A stretch of 64,000 bases of DNA from Pandoraea faecigallinarum (GCF_001029105.3 NZ_CP011809.2:40369-104368), one strand, 5' to 3'. Positions 19,193 to 28,110 are shown, numbered from the stretch's first letter. Translations and numbers: made by a program. Notes: a model not told the origin generated them from the letters alone.

Positions 19193-20419
19193 GTGACCGT
19201 AAACGACCTGCTGATCTCTAAGGTGCCTGAGATTGATCAATCGATGTCCATTGCAGACATCCGTGATGACATCGCAGCACGCGCCTTGAACATGCTCGAG
19301 CTCGTTCGAGCGACAATGCTCGAGCCCTACCCTCGGAAACATCCTCCGACGTTCACCGCAGCGAACATCGCAGCTATGTGCGGGTTCGACAAGCAGCGCA
19401 TGAAATACCTCACCACGAAACACAACTTGCCCATCGGCACACAAACGGGTGCCGGCCGTGCCAAGGTGTTCTCGCTTGAGGAAGCGCTCACGTGGATCAA
19501 GGCCACGACCAACCGCACACAACGAACCGAAGGGGTCCGCGGCCGGGTTGTCGCCTTCGCCAACTTTAAGGGCGGGGTCGCGAAGACTTCGACTTCGGTT
19601 AGCGTAGCACAAAGGCTCACCCTTTTCGGGCGCAAGGTTCTCCTCATCGACGCCGACCCGCAAGGCTCTGCGACACAGCTTTGCGGCTACGCTCCAGATG
19701 CAGAGATCACTGACGCAGATACGCTGCTGCCGCTGATCTACGGCGACGAAGCAGACCTGCGCTACGCAGTGCGTGAAACCTACTGGAAGAACCTCGACCT
19801 GATCCCGGCCTGCAATGCCCTCCAGGATTCCGAGTACGCCATTCCGTCGCACATCCTCGGCGATACTCGCTTCGAGTTCTGGAACATCATCAAGTACGGC
19901 CTCGATCCGTTACTCGAAGAATACGACATGGTGGTTATCGACACGCCGCCTGCCCTCTCGTACCTGACGACTAACGTTCTGATGGCAGCGGACGCGATCA
20001 TCATGCCGCTGCCGCCCGAAGCACTCGACTTTGCGAGCTCGACTCAATTCTGGCAGATGTTCTCGGAAGTGGCTGGCCGCCTGCCGCGCGCGGAGAACAA
20101 GCGCTACGATTTCGTGAATATCTTTATGACGAAGGTTCGCCCGTTCGATGCCTCCAAGGGGGTCCAAGGTTGGATTCGCAAGGCATATGGCGACCGCGTT
20201 TTCCCGCTCCACGTGCCTGATTCGAAGGTGCAGCACGCTGCGCTAGGCGCCCTCTCCACCATTTACGATCAGAAACGGCTGGACGTGGACACTGACGGGG
20301 AGACGCGGATGACGGGCGAGCAATACGAGCGACTGAAAGCACCGCTGGACGCGCTCTCAGAGTTTATTGACGATCAGTTCTCCCGTGTCTGGTCGAAGCA
20401 ATTGGAGGTTGAAACATGA
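19193..20419 (+). CDS. parA: Plasmid partition ATPase ParA (type Ia)
   Basis: This 408-residue P-loop ATPase positions plasmid copies on the nucleoid. The first 110 residues carry a winged-HTH-like DNA-binding region (FTAANIAAMCGFDKQRMKYLTTKHNLP), which marks the long, self-repressing ParA class. The deviant Walker A is KGGVAKTS (126-133), followed by VLLIDADPQGSAT, with MVVIDTPPALSYLT further on. The listed start is a GTG; an ATG about 18 codons later (MSIADIRDD) is possible. The stop overlaps parB by ATGA. Confidence 0.93.
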   Translation: MTVNDLLISKVPEIDQSMSIADIRDDIAARALNMLELVRATMLEPYPRKHPPTFTAANIAAMCGFDKQRMKYLTTKHNLPIGTQTGAGRAKVFSLEEALTWIKATTNRTQRTEGVRGRVVAFANFKGGVAKTSTSVSVAQRLTLFGRKVLLIDADPQGSATQLCGYAPDAEITDADTLLPLIYGDEADLRYAVRETYWKNLDLIPACNALQDSEYAIPSHILGDTRFEFWNIIKYGLDPLLEEYDMVVIDTPPALSYLTTNVLMAADAIIMPLPPEALDFASSTQFWQMFSEVAGRLPRAENKRYDFVNIFMTKVRPFDASKGVQGWIRKAYGDRVFPLHVPDSKVQHAALGALSTIYDQKRLDVDTDGETRMTGEQYERLKAPLDALSEFIDDQFSRVWSKQLEVET

Positions 20420-21435
20420 GCAAACTACTCGACCGTATGTCGGCCATCGACCCGAACCAGAAACCCGATCCTGCCAATCGCCCGGGTGCTATTCCGCGAA
20501 GCGCGCCGGGCCGCATGTTCGAGATGACCAGTCGGATCAACGAGGCTGAGGACAAAGCCAAAGAAGCTCAGGCCGAGGCCGAAAGGGCTCGGGAGGAACT
20601 CAAGGCCGCCCTTCAGCAGCTCGAGATCCTTCAACAGAACGTCGGTGGGGCGGGCGCGCTGGAAGTCGACATTGCCACATTGGTCGAAGTGGCCGGCCGC
20701 CGTCGCAAGCTCTCACCGTCCGAATACGCCGAATTGAAAGCAAACTTGGCGAAAAACGAGCTAATGCATCCAATCGTCTATCGCCCGCTTGGCGACGGAC
20801 GAAACGAAATTGTCTCGGGTCACAACCGCGTTGCCATCTATCGAGATGAGCTCAAGCGGACCACTATTCCAGGCATCCCATACACCGGCACGGCGAAGAG
20901 TGCGGAATTGGGCGCAGCATTTGCGAACTTGCTCGCACCATCCATGCCTGATTTTGAAAAATTCCGCCAGTTTGAACGACTGCAGTCATCCGGGTTTACC
21001 CGTTCTGACATTGTTGAAGCCTCGGGCCTCAGCAGCTCGCACGTTTCGCGCATTCTTGCCTTCGAGAAGCTGCCTCCCGAAGCACTCGAGGCGGTCGCAT
21101 TGCGGCCCGACCGGATTGGAGGCAATGCCGCGGAAGAATTCGCCTCGCTTGCCAGCGCAGGGAACGCAGAGTCCGTGATCAAGGCCATTCACGCACTGTG
21201 TGAAAACGAAGCCCTCACGCAGAAGCGAGCGCTCGAGATGGCTCGTCCGAAGGCACCAAAAGCCACCCCGCCTATTGTGCGCTCAGTGATGGCTGGCAAG
21301 CGAAAACTCTGCGACGTAACGGTTCGTAGCGGCGTTATTGGGTTGCGTTTCACAGGAAAAAGTGGCGAGATTGCGGCGGAAGAATGGGCAGCGAAAATTG
21401 AGGCGTTCATGCGCACTCAGCTTGCTGCAGATTGA
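20416..21435 (+). CDS. parB: Plasmid partition protein ParB
   Basis: This 339-residue centromere-binding CTPase-type protein is the partner of ParA. After a disordered start and a coiled coil (INEAEDKAKEAQAEAERAR) comes the ParB/Spo0J core: ELKANLAKNELMHPIVYRPL, then the arginine motif SGHNRVAIYR (family GxxR(R/V)). An HTH follows (TRSDIVEASGLSSSHVSRIL). It overlaps parA by 4 bp. Two short palindromic repeats just downstream are its likely sites. Confidence 0.92.
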   Translation: MSKLLDRMSAIDPNQKPDPANRPGAIPRSAPGRMFEMTSRINEAEDKAKEAQAEAERAREELKAALQQLEILQQNVGGAGALEVDIATLVEVAGRRRKLSPSEYAELKANLAKNELMHPIVYRPLGDGRNEIVSGHNRVAIYRDELKRTTIPGIPYTGTAKSAELGAAFANLLAPSMPDFEKFRQFERLQSSGFTRSDIVEASGLSSSHVSRILAFEKLPPEALEAVALRPDRIGGNAAEEFASLASAGNAESVIKAIHALCENEALTQKRALEMARPKAPKATPPIVRSVMAGKRKLCDVTVRSGVIGLRFTGKSGEIAAEEWAAKIEAFMRTQLAAD

Positions 21436-21440
21436 TTGCA

Positions 21441-21515
21441 CCCTAGTAGGGAAGCCAAACAAATCAAGCACTTAGCGAAAATATAACGAAATCGGCATAG
21501 ATAGCCCTAGTAGGG
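21441..21515. promoter_or_regulatory. Candidate parS: two CCCTAGTAGGG sites
   Basis: Identical 11-bp near-palindromes CCCTAGTAGGG occur at 21441-21451 and 21505-21515, each followed by AA, immediately after parB. Duplicated short palindromes at the 3' end of a parAB operon are typical centromere sites. Binding by this ParB is inferred from position. Confidence 0.6.
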
Positions 21516-21578
21516 AATCATTAAGAATCAGCCGTTTACGAATAGGATAGAAGATGCAGAGATAACATCTAGAAAGAC

Positions 21579-21608
21579 AAAAGCCTTCGGTTGCCGCCGA
21601 AGGCTTTT
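21579..21608. terminator. Bidirectional rho-independent terminator after parAB
   Basis: AAAAGCCTTCGG and CCGAAGGCTTTT form a perfect 12-bp stem around a 6-base loop, with A and T runs on the two sides. It would stop parAB transcription before the replication gene. Confidence 0.85.
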
Positions 21609-21618
21609 GCAAATCTGG

Positions 21619-21711
21619 GCTTGGCTGGACACCGCAGCCGCTACACTCCCCGGGTTAAAAACCGGATGAACTGACAATTCGGAGTGTAGCGGAACACGGG
21701 AGCCAGTCAAG
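21619..21711. promoter_or_regulatory. Long interrupted inverted repeat upstream of the replication gene
   Basis: CCGCTACACTCC (21638-21649) and GGAGTGTAGCGG (21681-21692) are perfect 12-bp arms. The symmetry extends outward imperfectly to TTGGCTGG / CCAGTCAA. It lies 40-130 bp before the initiator start and could be an operator, an antisense-RNA locus or part of the origin. Confidence 0.55.
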
Positions 21712-21748
21712 TGGTTTGACGCCATTTTCACGAATGGAGTGATTGGCT

Positions 21749-23101
21749 ATGTGTATCGCGCAACACTTTGTTGCTAGCGAGGAGTCTTTGCACGCCTCAG
21801 AAAAAGGGATTCACTTCGAATCCGACAACACGAATCTGCCGTGGGTAATCCTGCGTGCGGTTCACCGGGCCAGCCGGCTCGACGGCATCCCCGCCCGAGC
21901 CCGCGCGGTCCTGGCCGCCCTCGCCCGCACAGTCGACGCCAAGAAGCCTTACGGCGAGATCTTCGCGCGGCGCGAATTACTGAGCGAGCGCGCCATGCAG
22001 TCGGAGCGAACCTTCTATCGCAGTCTGGCTGACCTCGAGGCCGCGGGTCTCATTGAACGCCCCCCCCAACGCCGCTACGTCTCGCATGGGCTCTTCGGCC
22101 GTGCGTATCTGCACCTGTCAGCCCGCGCGGCCATCCTGCTGGGTCTCATCGAGGTCACCGTCGAAGACGACGACCTCGATGGCACCGAGGCGGTAGAAGA
22201 AACTCAGGCGCATTCTCTCGGCGAGCCCCAAGCCGTTCAACGCTTTGACGCACGGGGTGCCAACGTGGCAGACGGTGCTATAACTAAGGATCTTTCCCCT
22301 ATCTCTCTGCAAAAGAGACAACCAGGCCGGCTCCCCAGTGACCTCGAGCGTCTGCGCACCCTGGGTTTTCATGAATTTCTGATTTTCAAGATGATGCGCG
22401 AAGCACGCGAGCACGGTAAGCGCCTCTCCGATGTCGTCGAGGCCACTTGGACCCATCTCGCCAAGGCGAGCCGTCCGATCAACTATCTGCGCAAACTGCT
22501 CGCCTCACCGGTAGACTTCGGCTACCAGCTACGCGCGAAGGCTGCCGAGCAGGCCCGCATGGACTTCCTCGCCGCTCAACAACGCTGCGCGGAGACGTTC
22601 GTGCATACTAACGTAGGCAAGATTTTTGTCGACGCCCAAGGGCTCCACCAGTGTGTGCTGGACGACGGAGGCCGCAGCCTGGCGATCACGCACCTCGCGG
22701 AGGGTGTCGTACGCCGCAGTGCCGGCAACTGGCAGGTCACATTTATGACGTCGGTAAAGTCGGGCCAGCTGCGCGCGGTGACGCCACACGAGCTCGCGCA
22801 GATCCGCGAGGCAGCCATCGCCCGGCGTGGCCTCGCTCCTGAGCGCGCCCCTGTTTCGATGGTCCCGAACGCCTACAGGGTCTGTGAGGAAGCCCTCCCG
22901 TCCCGCCTCGCATCGCCTCCATCGCGGGTCCCCACCGCGGAGGCTCACGCGGTCTCCCCGGTGATCAAACAGAAAGATGCGCCGCGCACACTCACGACGA
23001 CGGCCGCAGAAGCCCTCGCGGCGTTACGGGCAATGTGCAAGCCACACGTCACGTCGACACGCGGTCGCGCCTCGACAACACCGGAGCCACACCATGCGTG
23101 A
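21749..23101 (+). CDS. Plasmid replication initiator-like protein (HTH)
   Basis: A protein of about 450 residues placed directly after parAB, as replication genes are on Burkholderiaceae megaplasmids. Residues about 30-110 form a winged-HTH-like domain: LPWVILRAVHRASRLDGIPARARAVLAALAR, then SERTFYRSLADLEAAGLIERP. The middle is less ordered and the C-terminus is Pro/Ala/Thr-rich. I chose the ATG at 21749, 9 bases after GGAG, over a TTG two codons upstream. It has no relaxase or primase motif. Position and fold support an initiator; the exact Rep family is not proved. Confidence 0.65.
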   Translation: MCIAQHFVASEESLHASEKGIHFESDNTNLPWVILRAVHRASRLDGIPARARAVLAALARTVDAKKPYGEIFARRELLSERAMQSERTFYRSLADLEAAGLIERPPQRRYVSHGLFGRAYLHLSARAAILLGLIEVTVEDDDLDGTEAVEETQAHSLGEPQAVQRFDARGANVADGAITKDLSPISLQKRQPGRLPSDLERLRTLGFHEFLIFKMMREAREHGKRLSDVVEATWTHLAKASRPINYLRKLLASPVDFGYQLRAKAAEQARMDFLAAQQRCAETFVHTNVGKIFVDAQGLHQCVLDDGGRSLAITHLAEGVVRRSAGNWQVTFMTSVKSGQLRAVTPHELAQIREAAIARRGLAPERAPVSMVPNAYRVCEEALPSRLASPPSRVPTAEAHAVSPVIKQKDAPRTLTTTAAEALAALRAMCKPHVTSTRGRASTTPEPHHA

Positions 23102-23623
23102 CCGGCATGACAGCGGGTGCCGAGCAGGGTAGGGATTGGACGAGGGTGGACAGCCGGGGGCTAGCATAGCCGGCGCAATTTGCTATGGATGCGATCGGCT
23201 ACCGTCACCCCTTGGGATAAGGCTGGGGAAAGCCTTCGAAAGAAAAACTGGTGGACAAGGGGGCCGGGTGCGGCTGGACATCCGGTAACGTCCGGTTCAT
23301 CGGGCAGGACGTTTTCGACGTCCATGCGCCTGCACAAACCGATAGGCATGCAAGGCAACGCGTGCGTCATGACTGTGCGCGTTGACCTGTGCTCCAGTTG
23401 GATAGGTGGACTTGAACCCGAGCAAACGCGGTGCACGTCTGTCTCTGGAGAGGCGGGCAATGGCGTTCGGGCCGCCCAAGGCTGGCCAGCATCGACGATC
23501 GCCTGGCCAGTGACTCTCCAGGCGAACAGATCGCGGTGCAATGGGGGAGGGCAGTGGCGCGGCGACCTCCGGCCCACGAGGCGCCTCCACCGACAGTGCC
23601 TCATCGTCGGCTCGCAGGCAGAC
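23102..23623. other. Intergenic, 522 bp, no gene supported
   Basis: Open frames exist on both strands, but their products have shuffled composition and no recognisable motif. This is probably decayed DNA between the replication gene and the toxin-antitoxin pair. Confidence 0.5.
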
Positions 23624-23953
23624 TCACGAGAAAAGCTCGGCATGGGTGCCGCTGCGCACGAACACCACCAAGCCGCTCTTGCCTGCGTCGTCGAGCGTGT
23701 AGATCAGCAGAAAGTCGCCCCCGATATGGCACTCACGATGGCCTGTCCAGTCCCCCGTGAGCGGGTGGTCGAGCCATTCAGGCGGCAGCGGCCCGTCGTT
23801 GGCGATCAGCAGCATCATGGCTTCTTCCAGCCGGTTCATGTCGTACCGACCGGAGTGGGACAGACGCAGCCAATCCTTGAGGAAATCCTTGGTGTAGTCC
23901 GAAGAGCGAGGCAGCTTCGCCCGTTTACTTGCGGCTGGCTTCTTCGAGGTCAT
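23624..23953 (-). CDS. YafQ-family mRNA interferase toxin
   Basis: This 109-residue protein is the toxin of a DinJ/YafQ-type pair. After a basic leader (SKKPAASKRAKLPRSS) it has DYTKDFLKDWLRL, PLPPEWLDHPLTGDWTGHRECHIGGDFLLIYTLDD and VVFVRSGTHAELFS. The H-x-E-C-H-I-G-G-D-F-L-L-I-Y stretch and terminal G-T-H-x-E-L-F match YafQ, including active-site histidines. It overlaps the antitoxin end by 29 bp. Confidence 0.9.
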   Translation of the reverse strand: MTSKKPAASKRAKLPRSSDYTKDFLKDWLRLSHSGRYDMNRLEEAMMLLIANDGPLPPEWLDHPLTGDWTGHRECHIGGDFLLIYTLDDAGKSGLVVFVRSGTHAELFS

Positions 23954-24203
23954 TCAGCAACGCGTCAGCAGTGGCAAAGCGCGCGCGGCGGCTCTTGACA
24001 ATCTCATCGGCCTCAGCCAGCGCGGCGCGGGTGGTGGCGTTGGGCGCCTTGAGCGCGAATGGCAGTTCCTGGTCAGCGACAACACGGGTTAGGAACACGC
24101 GGATCGCATCGGAAACAGTCAGGCCCATCGCGGCCAGCGTTTCCGTCGCCTGCGCTTTGACGTTCTCGTCCACGCGCACGTGGACCATAGTGGTCGCCGC
24201 CAT
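23925..24203 (-). CDS. DinJ/RelB-family antitoxin
   Basis: This 92-residue protein starts with a ribbon-helix-helix domain (TMVHVRVDENVKAQATETLAAMGLTVSDAIRVFLTRV). It is followed by QELPFALKAPNATTRAALAEAD, the typical DinJ linker and toxin-binding helix. It is the first gene of the operon and should autorepress. A Fur-box-like element lies about 250 bp upstream in the same orientation. Confidence 0.92.
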   Translation of the reverse strand: MAATTMVHVRVDENVKAQATETLAAMGLTVSDAIRVFLTRVVADQELPFALKAPNATTRAALAEADEIVKSRRARFATADALLNDLEEASRK

Positions 24204-24455
24204 GATGGGCTCCTGGGGAGATGGTATTGAGATGCATTGTATCGCACGTCGTGGACCATTTCAAGGACCCTGGGAGGGGCGCCCCTCGACCCCGCCGCTC
24301 AAGGACAAGGGCACTCGCCCTCGAGTTCGCAAGCTGGCCACCCATCCGAAACCGAGGATAGCGTTGTGCGAGGGAGGGGACGGTGGTGTGCGCTCATGCA
24401 CGCCCTGCGCATGGTGAGACCGTCGGACAGGCCGTGTGGTCAATCCGCGGCACAA
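24204..24455. other. Leader region of the DinJ/YafQ-type operon
   Basis: No gene is seen. CCTGGGAGGGGCGCCCC is locally GC-rich, but it has no clear hairpin of regulatory type. The conserved element at 24456-24493 marks its upstream limit. Confidence 0.4.
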
Positions 24456-24604
24456 CAAATAGGAATAATTCTCAAAATAGTATTTACATTACTCTAATAC
24501 TCTTAAGCGGCATTTTTCTGCTTTTACTCTGGCGTTTTGCTTTACCTCTGTCGTAAAATCCCGGCAGATCAATCACTTAACGAAGCCATGCGCTTTGCCA
24601 ACAC
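24456..24604 (-). repeat. Inverted duplicate of the integrase upstream region, with Fur-box-like element
   Basis: Read on the minus strand, this segment matches 34524-34671 almost base for base, including AAGCGCATGGCTTCGTTAAG and the element AGTAATGTAAATA...TTGAGAATTATTCC (24456-24493). At 34520 an integrase gene starts next to it; here IS6 type A copy 3 begins instead at 24605. The toxin-antitoxin operon here therefore once had the same neighbour. Confidence 0.85.
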
Positions 24605-25451
24605 GGTATTGTCAGGTTGTTCGGATGGGGGAGGTGGGAGGATAGAATGCGAAATGAAAAAATCTTCAGTCACCCCCAGCGCTCGAGCGACGCGGCGATC
24701 TCGTTCAAAGGCTACCGATTTCCGCCTGACATTATCAGCTATGCGGTGTGGCTGTATTACCGGTTTCCGCTGAGTCTGCGCATGGTCGAGGAAATGTTGG
24801 CCGTGCGGGGGATTGAGCTGACCTACGAGACGGTACGGTGCTGGGCGACGAAGTTCGGTCTGGCCATCGCCAGGCGTATTCGATCGACGTCCCCGAGGCG
24901 CGGCGACAAATGGCATCTTGACGAGGTGGTCGTGACAATCCACGGCAAAAAGCACTGGCTGTGGCGGGCGGTGGACGAACACGGCGCGCTGCTTGAGGTG
25001 CTGGTGCAAAGCCGTCGCGACACGGCCGCCGCCAAACGGCTCATGCGCCGCCTGCTCAAGCGCCATGGCGGCGCACGCGTGATCGTCACGGATAAATTGC
25101 GCAGCTATGCAGCGGCCCACCGCGAGCTCGGGCTAAGCGTCGAACACCGCCAGCATAAAGGTTTGAACAACCGGGCGGAGAATTCGCATCAGCCTACGCG
25201 GGTGCGGGAGAAAGTGATGCGTCGCTTTAAGTCGGCACGCCAATTGCAGCGCTTCGCCTCAGTCCATAGTCAGGTGTCGAACCTGTTCATGGGGTGTCGC
25301 TATCACCGCAACGCCGAGCATAAACGCGCGGTGCGCACCCAGGCTTTCGCGAGCTGGGAATGGGCTTGCTCCGCCCGTATGGCGGCATAACGAGCGTCGT
25401 TTTCTGCCATGGTGCCTTGGCTCGGTTTCAACTAAACAACCTGACAATACC
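24605..25451 (+). mobile_element. IS6-family element type A, copy 3
   Basis: It is full-length, with both termini present. The flanks GCCAACAC and CCGGGCCG do not match. Only 15 bp (CCGGGCCGAGCGGAA) separate it from copy 4 in the same orientation. Confidence 0.92.
24647..25390 (+). CDS. IS6-family transposase (type A, copy 3; variant N-terminus)
   Basis: This 247-residue protein differs from the other copies at its start. One C is missing in the GTCACCCCCAG segment, and the frame is rescued by an ATG 9 bp upstream, giving MRNEKIFSHPQRSS in place of MKKFSVSPQRSS. GGGAGG precedes that ATG. It also carries more substitutions near the C-terminus (ASVHSQVSNLFMGCRYHRNAEHKRAV). The catalytic residues are intact. 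Confidence 0.88.
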   Translation: MRNEKIFSHPQRSSDAAISFKGYRFPPDIISYAVWLYYRFPLSLRMVEEMLAVRGIELTYETVRCWATKFGLAIARRIRSTSPRRGDKWHLDEVVVTIHGKKHWLWRAVDEHGALLEVLVQSRRDTAAAKRLMRRLLKRHGGARVIVTDKLRSYAAAHRELGLSVEHRQHKGLNNRAENSHQPTRVREKVMRRFKSARQLQRFASVHSQVSNLFMGCRYHRNAEHKRAVRTQAFASWEWACSARMAA

Positions 25452-25466
25452 CCGGGCCGAGCGGAA

Positions 25467-26313
25467 GGTATTGTCAGGTTGTTCGGATGGGGGAGGCGGA
25501 AGGATAGAATGCGACATGAAAAAATTTTCAGTCAGCCCCCAGCGCTCGAGCGACGCGGCGATCTCGTTCAAAGGCTACCGATTTCCGCCTGACATTATCC
25601 GCTATGCGGTGTGGCTGTATTACCGGTTTCCGCTGAGTCTACGCATGGTCGAGGAAATGTTGGCCGCGCGGGGGATTGAGCTGACCTACGAGACGGTACG
25701 GTGCTGGGCGACGAAGTTCGGTCTGGCCATCGCCGGGCGTATTCGATCGACGTCCCCGAGGCGCGGCGACAAATGGCATCTTGACGAGGTGGTCGTGACA
25801 ATCCACGGCAAAAAACATTGGCTGTGGCGAGCGGTGGACGAACACGGCGCGCTGCTTGAGGTGCTGGTGCAAAGCCGTCGCGACACGGCCGCCGCCAAAC
25901 GGCTCATGCGCCGCCTGCTCAAGCGCCATGGCGGCGCGCGCGTGATCGTCACGGATAAACTGCGCAGCTATGCGGCGGCCCACCGCGAGCTCGGGCTAAG
26001 CGTCGAACACCGCCAGCATAAAGGTTTGAACAACCGGGCGGAGAATTCGCATCAGCCTACGCGGGTGCGGGAGAAAGTGATGCGTCGCTTTAAGTCGGCA
26101 CGCCAATTGCAGCGCTTCGCCTCAATCCACGGTCAGGTTTCGAACCTGTTCATGGCGTGCCGCTATCACCGCAATGCCGAGCAAAAACGTGCGGCGCGCA
26201 CCCAGGCCTTCGCCGCCTGGGAATGGGCTTGCTCCACCCGCATGGCGGCGTAAGGGCGTCGTTTTCTGCCATGGTACCTTGGCTCGGTTTCAACTAAACA
26301 ACCTGACAATACC
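25467..26313 (+). mobile_element. IS6-family element type A, copy 4
   Basis: It is a complete 847-bp copy that looks near-identical to copy 8 (47063-47909). It cuts an IS30 remnant on its right at 26314. Its flanks GAGCGGAA and GTCTCAGC do not match. Confidence 0.92.
25516..26253 (+). CDS. IS6-family transposase (type A, copy 4)
   Basis: This 245-residue transposase is intact, starts MKKFSVSPQR and ends WEWACSTRMAA, with all three catalytic acidic residues. It is a candidate source of trans-acting transposase for the damaged copies. Confidence 0.93.
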   Translation: MKKFSVSPQRSSDAAISFKGYRFPPDIIRYAVWLYYRFPLSLRMVEEMLAARGIELTYETVRCWATKFGLAIAGRIRSTSPRRGDKWHLDEVVVTIHGKKHWLWRAVDEHGALLEVLVQSRRDTAAAKRLMRRLLKRHGGARVIVTDKLRSYAAAHRELGLSVEHRQHKGLNNRAENSHQPTRVREKVMRRFKSARQLQRFASIHGQVSNLFMACRYHRNAEQKRAARTQAFAAWEWACSTRMAA

Positions 26314-26554
26314 GTCTCAGCTAATACATGTGAAAGTCTACTTCTGCGACCCGCGAAGTCCTTGGCAACGCGGCACCAACGAAAACACGAACCGACTCCT
26401 GCGTCAGTACTTGCCCCACGGTACGCAACTTGATCAATACTCGCAGGCGGAGCTGAACAAAATTGCAGCGCGGCTCAATGAAAGGCCCAGAAAAACATTG
26501 GGCTTCATGTCTCCGGCCGATAAACTACGCGAGGCTGTTGCAGCGACCCATTGA
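26314..26554 (+). pseudogene. IS30-family transposase, C-terminal fragment 2
   Basis: Codons for VKVYFCDPRSPWQRGTNENTNRLL, QYLPHGTQLDQYSQAELNKIA and [23 protein letters not shown] are the IS30 C-terminus. The sequence differs from the fragment at 5896-6346, so it is a separate IS30 lineage. The 5' side is removed by IS6 copy 4. Confidence 0.85.
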
Positions 26555-26559
26555 ACCTA

Positions 26560-26870
26560 CCCTCGCGACCTTGAGAATCTCGTTGGCACGACGCAACTCC
26601 TTGACTTCGCGCTCCAAGGCCTTGAGGCGCTCGCGCTCGTCTGTGGTCACGCCATCGCGCTCGCCGTGGTCGACCTGGTCGCGCTTGACCCACTCGTGCA
26701 GTGTCTGCGGCGTGCAGCCGATCATCGGCGCAATCGATTCGACCGCCGCCCACATCGACGGATGTTCGCTACGCTGCTCGCGCACCAGACGCACTGCGCG
26801 CGCTCGGACTTCCGGGGAAAACTTGGTTACCTTCTTGTTCATGGCTCCATTCTCTCAAGAGTTGGAGCCT
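26560..26870 (-). pseudogene. IS3-family orfA fragment
   Basis: Reading from 26842, [20 protein letters not shown], an HTH ([22 protein letters not shown]) and a leucine-zipper region ([22 protein letters not shown]) are IS3 OrfA. It stops near 26565 where the IS30 fragment joins, so the OrfB catalytic part is absent. The terminal repeat probably lies at 26843-26880 (TGGAGCCTCCACCAAATCC). Confidence 0.85.
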
Positions 26871-26879
26871 CCACCAAAT

Positions 26880-27100
26880 CCGGGGCGGTTCGCTCGTCGA
26901 TCGGGTACCTCACGCCGTGTGATTACGAAACGAGGCTACAAGCGGCGTGAGTTGCTGTACGTGAAAACGAGTTAAGGTCAATCTGCTCTTCAGTGAATCT
27001 CGACCGTTTCATGGCGACTCCTCGCCCCGTTCGGGGCGCTGAGAAGCAACTTTACCTCTAGTTTTGGCCTGTACGCATATTCTGGGGACACGTCACCGGC
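26880..27100. mobile_element. Small IS3-family scraps
   Basis: On the plus strand, 26893-26950 encodes SSIGYLTPCDYETRLQAA, the OrfB C-terminus of an IS3 element. On the minus strand from 27013, MKRSRFTEEQIDL is the start of a different IS3 OrfA, with AGGAG upstream. No complete gene survives. Confidence 0.65.
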
Positions 27101-27167
27101 AGCAGCCCATATTCCCCGCCTACCGCTTGTACACCATTGGAAGGCGAAAAACCGTGGGAAGCTACAA

Positions 27168-28091
27168 TTACTCGTTTCCTCGCCTCAACTTTTCCTCTTC
27201 CATCATCATCTTTTCGTAGCGCATGTCATCCTCCTCCACCCAAGGTAAGCGCCCAAGCAGCCCGTTTAGCTCCTTCTTAAAACGAGCTTCCTCAATACCG
27301 TTGAATTCCGGACGGACGTTTCTGTTACTAGCTCCCGCGAGGCGGAGCAACTCGCTGCCGTCGTAGGTGTCTTGGCGTCGGAAATGGCTTTTGTATTGTC
27401 CCAAAGCCATTTCCCGCATTTTTGTGAAGCAGTGTCGCTTTGTGGTGGCGCAAGTGGATAGGCTCAGGAAGTCTTCCAAGTACTCCTTGGCTCTAGGCGC
27501 TTCACATTTGAGGAACCACCCTTCCATGGTGTCCCAGACCTGGCTGACCGGAGCGCGCTGTTCCGCGAGGTGCTGCGTTAGGGTCGTCGTCGCATCCTTC
27601 GGATCGAACCCCGTCGCAGCCCCCAGTTCCTTAAGGTGCTCCGCTAGGCTTAAGCGGCAGTACTCCGGATCGTAGTGCGCTTGTTCGAGCAGCACCCTTC
27701 GCAGCACCCTTATCGAGATAGGGGATTGATCGATGCTGATTATCGCGTAGCGGTGATCGGTGGGGTCACAGTAAGCATTGAATCGACTCAGTTGCGCGCT
27801 CGACGCCATCCCAAACAGATTGAGTAAGCTCTCGATTCGTTTTTGGTCGCTCTTCCCTTGCGCCATCATGTCGTTAAGGTAACCCTTGGCTTCTATCCTG
27901 CGGGTCGTGCAGAACATGTCTTTCACGTGGTCCCAAAATTTTTCGAGTCGGCTTTTATAGATCGGGTTGGCGTCTGTTGCGTCTGCGGCGTGATCGACCT
28001 CGGTCTCGCTGATCTGGCCATCGGCGAGCCAGTTGCCGCGGAGCAAGATCGGAACGGTCTTTATGGGGGGTGTCGTATCAAACGATGACAT
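27168..28091 (-). CDS. Tandem WEK(I/M)xxFF-like domain protein, candidate type III effector
   Basis: This 307-residue protein has two related segments. Segment 1 (about 45-120) contains FWDHVKDMFCTTRRIEAKGY. Segment 2 (about 183-250) contains VWDTMEGWFLKCEAPRAKEY. Both follow the pattern W-D-x-(V/M)-x-x-(M/W)-F-x-x-(T/C)-x4-A-K-x-Y-L, then a helical 30-40 residues. This resembles the N-terminal WEK(I/M)xxFF domain of Salmonella SPI-2 effectors such as SifB and SseI, which directs type III secretion. No catalytic C-terminal domain follows; the tail is charged (EEDDMRYEKMMMEEEKLRR). I start at the ATG at 28091; the open frame extends further, but upstream codons are the shadow of the next gene. 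Homology is by eye and needs a profile search. Confidence 0.65.
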   Translation of the reverse strand: MSSFDTTPPIKTVPILLRGNWLADGQISETEVDHAADATDANPIYKSRLEKFWDHVKDMFCTTRRIEAKGYLNDMMAQGKSDQKRIESLLNLFGMASSAQLSRFNAYCDPTDHRYAIISIDQSPISIRVLRRVLLEQAHYDPEYCRLSLAEHLKELGAATGFDPKDATTTLTQHLAEQRAPVSQVWDTMEGWFLKCEAPRAKEYLEDFLSLSTCATTKRHCFTKMREMALGQYKSHFRRQDTYDGSELLRLAGASNRNVRPEFNGIEEARFKKELNGLLGRLPWVEEDDMRYEKMMMEEEKLRRGNE

Positions 28092-28110
28092 GGTGTGCGT
28101 AGCCCTATAT

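Noticed and set aside
23161..23998. Long open frames on both strands after the replication gene
   Set aside because: Products have no family motif, unusual composition, and one runs antisense through the YafQ toxin. GC-rich DNA gives such frames by chance.
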